From the NCBI GenBank assembly GCA_015520535.1, contig WAPZ01000692.1, positions 1-7,462 on the forward strand: a stretch of DNA of 7,462 nucleotides, in the 5' to 3' direction. This document shows positions 5,481-7,462 of the stretch, piece by piece (the stretch's first letter is position 1; every line of letters starts with the position of its first letter). The notes under the pieces are model-generated. The model had not been told where the DNA came from and searched no databases. It saw only the letters and a list, made by a program, of their open reading frames with translations. A program made the translations under genes and the position numbers. Origin of the DNA: Candidatus Heimdallarchaeota archaeon. GTDB taxonomy: Archaea; Asgardarchaeota; Heimdallarchaeia; Hodarchaeales; S146-22.

Positions 5481-7462
5481 TTAAAACCTCTTTTTCATCT
5501 TCCTTCGCTGTCGATATATAGTTCCATAAAAAACAATAGAAGCGAATAGAAAGCCTAGATCGAATTCCCATGAAATCGGTGTCGAACCTTTTTGTGCTTT
5601 TTCTACCAGTATAACGACAATATCTTCGCTGCTTCTATTATGTTGGTCGAAAGCAATGATTTTAACTTCAAATATGCCGACAGTAGTGGCAGTAAATGTA
5701 TAATTGACTGTGTATGGTGAAGTGTCCCATGAATGATTCAATTGAACGTCGTTTTGAACAATGATGAGATAGTATGCGGGTAGCGAATCGCTAATATTCC
5801 ATGAAATAGTTCCTTTTTCACCAATTTTTAAGAAAAGATCCAGCGGATGGCTAATGCTTGGCGGTAGATAGTCTTCTGTGGTGAAGTTCCATGGTGGTTG
5901 CGTCGGTGGCGGTGAGATGCGTGCGTTTCCCGATTGATCATATACATTGACTCGAAAATAGTAAACCGTGTAAGAATCTAAATTAGAGAGGGTTACAAGA
6001 TGTGTTGTATTAAAATCTTCGACGTTATGCTCATTATTTAAATTGTTAGCTGCTTTTCCATAGAGTATGCTCACATTTACGGGTTCATTTGTTTTAATTG
6101 TGAGAAAAAGTGTGTCGTTCGATACTGTGTAATCAAATGTGGTGATTTTTGGCGGCGTATAATCTGCAGTCCTAAAAGTAAAGGGACGAGTGCCGTTTTT
6201 TGCTTCTAAAAAGATGCCATTTTCATTATAGGATTCAATTGTGAAATAATATCGGGTAAATTCTTTCAAATTAGTCAAACTGATAGTATGGGTGGTTGAA
6301 AAGGTTTTATTTTGCACAGAAAGAGAGAGATTGGTCTCACTTTCACCATACCACACCGTGACATTGGTCTTTTCTAAGGTCTCCCAATAAATAGATGCGC
6401 TCTGGTTCGTCACTTCGATATCCATGTTCGTTATCTTAAGCACATGCAATAAGGTTGTAAAATTGTATAAAAACCCGTTATTATCGTCTATTTTAGCATT
6501 ACCAAATTGGTCAACGGATTTGACTTTGAAATAATAGGTGGTGTTAGGTGTAAGACCCGTAAGGAGCACTTCATGGTCTTGGACATACGACTCATTTGTC
6601 GCGGTCATGTTAAGATTATTTTTTTCTAGGCCATAAATTACTGTGCTATTGCTGTAATCGTCTGTTTTCCAAGTTATTAGAGCCGAATCATTTTCTGGAA
6701 TTACGTTGACATTTGTGATTTTTGGTGGCTCGCGGTAAGACGCAAAATTCAATGTTAGTTCAATGTTTAAATAGAAAATATTTGAGAAAGATTTTACAAC
6801 AATACCACTTTCTTGGTCAATCCAAATTTTGTATTCAAATGTAGGAAAGGAGGGGAAAACAATCGAGGCATTAGCGAAAATAGTAGTATAGATTTTCCCG
6901 TCGAGAGTAAGTTCGACGTTGGTTGTTTGAACTGTAAAATTGTATTGTCCTGGTATGGAACCACTTGAGAAATTATAGAGATAAATTATGGGGTCAAATT
7001 TGGTTCCGACATTGATATTAGAGATGTCAAACCAATAGGGAAATTGATAATAGGTGACATTTTCTTGTTCGTTGTCAATTTCCAGCAAATAAGGATGGAC
7101 GTCGAATACATGATTATGCGCATTTTTTTTGACATACATGGTTTGCGGATTGGGCGGTAGAGCGCCAGTAGTTGTGTTTTCATATCGTACATAAAGGAAT
7201 GAATCATTTTCGTCGAAAATGTTGATGGTGAGATAGTCAACGCGTGTTCCATTATAATTATAGGTATAATTGAGGAAAAGTCCTTTTTGTAGTGGATTTA
7301 TTGCTTGAAAGGTTCTTTGTTCCTTTTTTACTGACGAAACTATATTATCTTCTTCGTGAATCGCTGACCTTTTCATTACTGAAGATAATGTTGATTTTTC
7401 TTCCTTAAATGATGGAGTATAAGTGGTACTTGGCATAACATATAAATTGATGATGAGTATGA
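5481..7462 (-). CDS. Membrane-anchored surface glycoprotein with three FN3 domains and an Ig-like domain, N-terminus cut off
   Basis: This is a large extracellular protein of unknown binding target. From the first in-frame ATG (7436) there are 651 residues, but the frame continues to the edge, where it encodes the hydrophobic ILIINLYV, probably the core of a signal peptide. The ATG has no ribosome site, so the true start lies outside. Layout, numbered from that ATG: a Ser/Lys/Glu-rich linker (10-42); a beta-rich N-terminal domain (about 45-235) with WFDISNINVGTKF and YKIWIDQESGIVVKS, a style seen in archaeal extracellular proteins; three fibronectin-III-like modules (about 236-329, 331-423, 427-521), each with a T/I-x-W or equivalent core, a VxYG strand, a TxYYFxV strand and a closing FTT/FRT; an Ig-like module (525-612); a membrane segment (625-641); and a basic tail RQRRKMKKRF. 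About 27 N-x-S/T sequons and no cysteines point to a glycosylated, externally exposed chain. Adhesion or S-layer association is a guess. It converges on the hyp cluster and is not part of that operon. Confidence 0.88.
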   Translation of the reverse strand, partial: ILIINLYVMPSTTYTPSFKEEKSTLSSVMKRSAIHEEDNIVSSVKKEQRTFQAINPLQKGLFLNYTYNYNGTRVDYLTINIFDENDSFLYVRYENTTTGALPPNPQTMYVKKNAHNHVFDVHPYLLEIDNEQENVTYYQFPYWFDISNINVGTKFDPIIYLYNFSSGSIPGQYNFTVQTTNVELTLDGKIYTTIFANASIVFPSFPTFEYKIWIDQESGIVVKSFSNIFYLNIELTLNFASYREPPKITNVNVIPENDSALITWKTDDYSNSTVIYGLEKNNLNMTATNESYVQDHEVLLTGLTPNTTYYFKVKSVDQFGNAKIDDNNGFLYNFTTLLHVLKITNMDIEVTNQSASIYWETLEKTNVTVWYGESETNLSLSVQNKTFSTTHTISLTNLKEFTRYYFTIESYNENGIFLEAKNGTRPFTFRTADYTPPKITTFDYTVSNDTLFLTIKTNEPVNVSILYGKAANNLNNEHNVEDFNTTHLVTLSNLDSYTVYYFRVNVYDQSGNARISPPPTQPPWNFTTEDYLPPSISHPLDLFLKIGEKGTISWNISDSLPAYYLIIVQNDVQLNHSWDTSPYTVNYTFTATTVGIFEVKIIAFDQHNRSSEDIVVILVEKAQKGSTPISWEFDLGFLFASIVFYGTIYRQRRKMKKRF

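Noticed and set aside
6986..7252. An 88-codon - strand frame within the surface-protein gene
   Set aside because: It overlaps the long FN3 protein frame, has no recognisable domain, and reads as an out-of-frame shadow.
1..7462. Mobile element, CRISPR array or defence system
   Set aside because: I see no regularly spaced repeats, terminal inverted repeats, or transposase, integrase or nuclease motifs on either strand.

Overview
The window is a compact archaeal-looking hydrogenase-maturation cluster followed by a convergent gene for a large cell-surface protein. The organism is most likely an archaeon. The DNA is AT-rich, translation signals resemble archaeal ones (GGAGG and GTGAT-type ribosome sites, GTG starts, TATA/BRE-like A+T boxes), and the surface protein is a sequon-rich chain of fibronectin-III/Ig-like modules with a C-terminal membrane anchor and a short basic tail. 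Its last Ig-like module resembles those common in Asgard-type archaeal surface proteins. That placement is an inference from protein style, not a phylogenetic result.

Region 1 (1-5128, + strand). The C-terminal end of a probable hydrogenase maturation endopeptidase overlaps the start of hypE and is followed by hypD, hypC and hypF. All lie on one strand with gaps of about 40-65 bases, so they probably form one transcript whose promoter lies to the left of the window. Together they cover the assembly of the Fe(CN)2CO group of [NiFe]-hydrogenase. HypF carbamoylates the C-terminal cysteine of HypE, and HypE dehydrates it to the thiocyanate. HypC and HypD form the scaffold that receives cyanide and carries the iron. 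The endopeptidase trims the large subunit after nickel insertion. The nickel-insertion genes hypA and hypB and the hydrogenase structural genes are not in the window. All visible active-site motifs are intact, so the pathway looks functional.

Region 2 (5129-5480). A short spacer with a possible promoter precedes a 61-codon gene of unknown function, then a roughly 100-base convergent gap with a T-rich tract suited to terminating the opposite-strand gene.

Region 3 (5481-7462, - strand). This is a large secreted, membrane-anchored, probably heavily N-glycosylated protein. Its frame stays open through the right edge and encodes a hydrophobic stretch there, so the N-terminus (probable signal peptide) is cut off by the window.

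I did not find an unprecedented system. The points most worth a second look are the surface protein and its missing N-terminus, the unknown small gene, the mini-ORF just before hypF, the change in strand composition at hypF, and one unusual residue in HypE.
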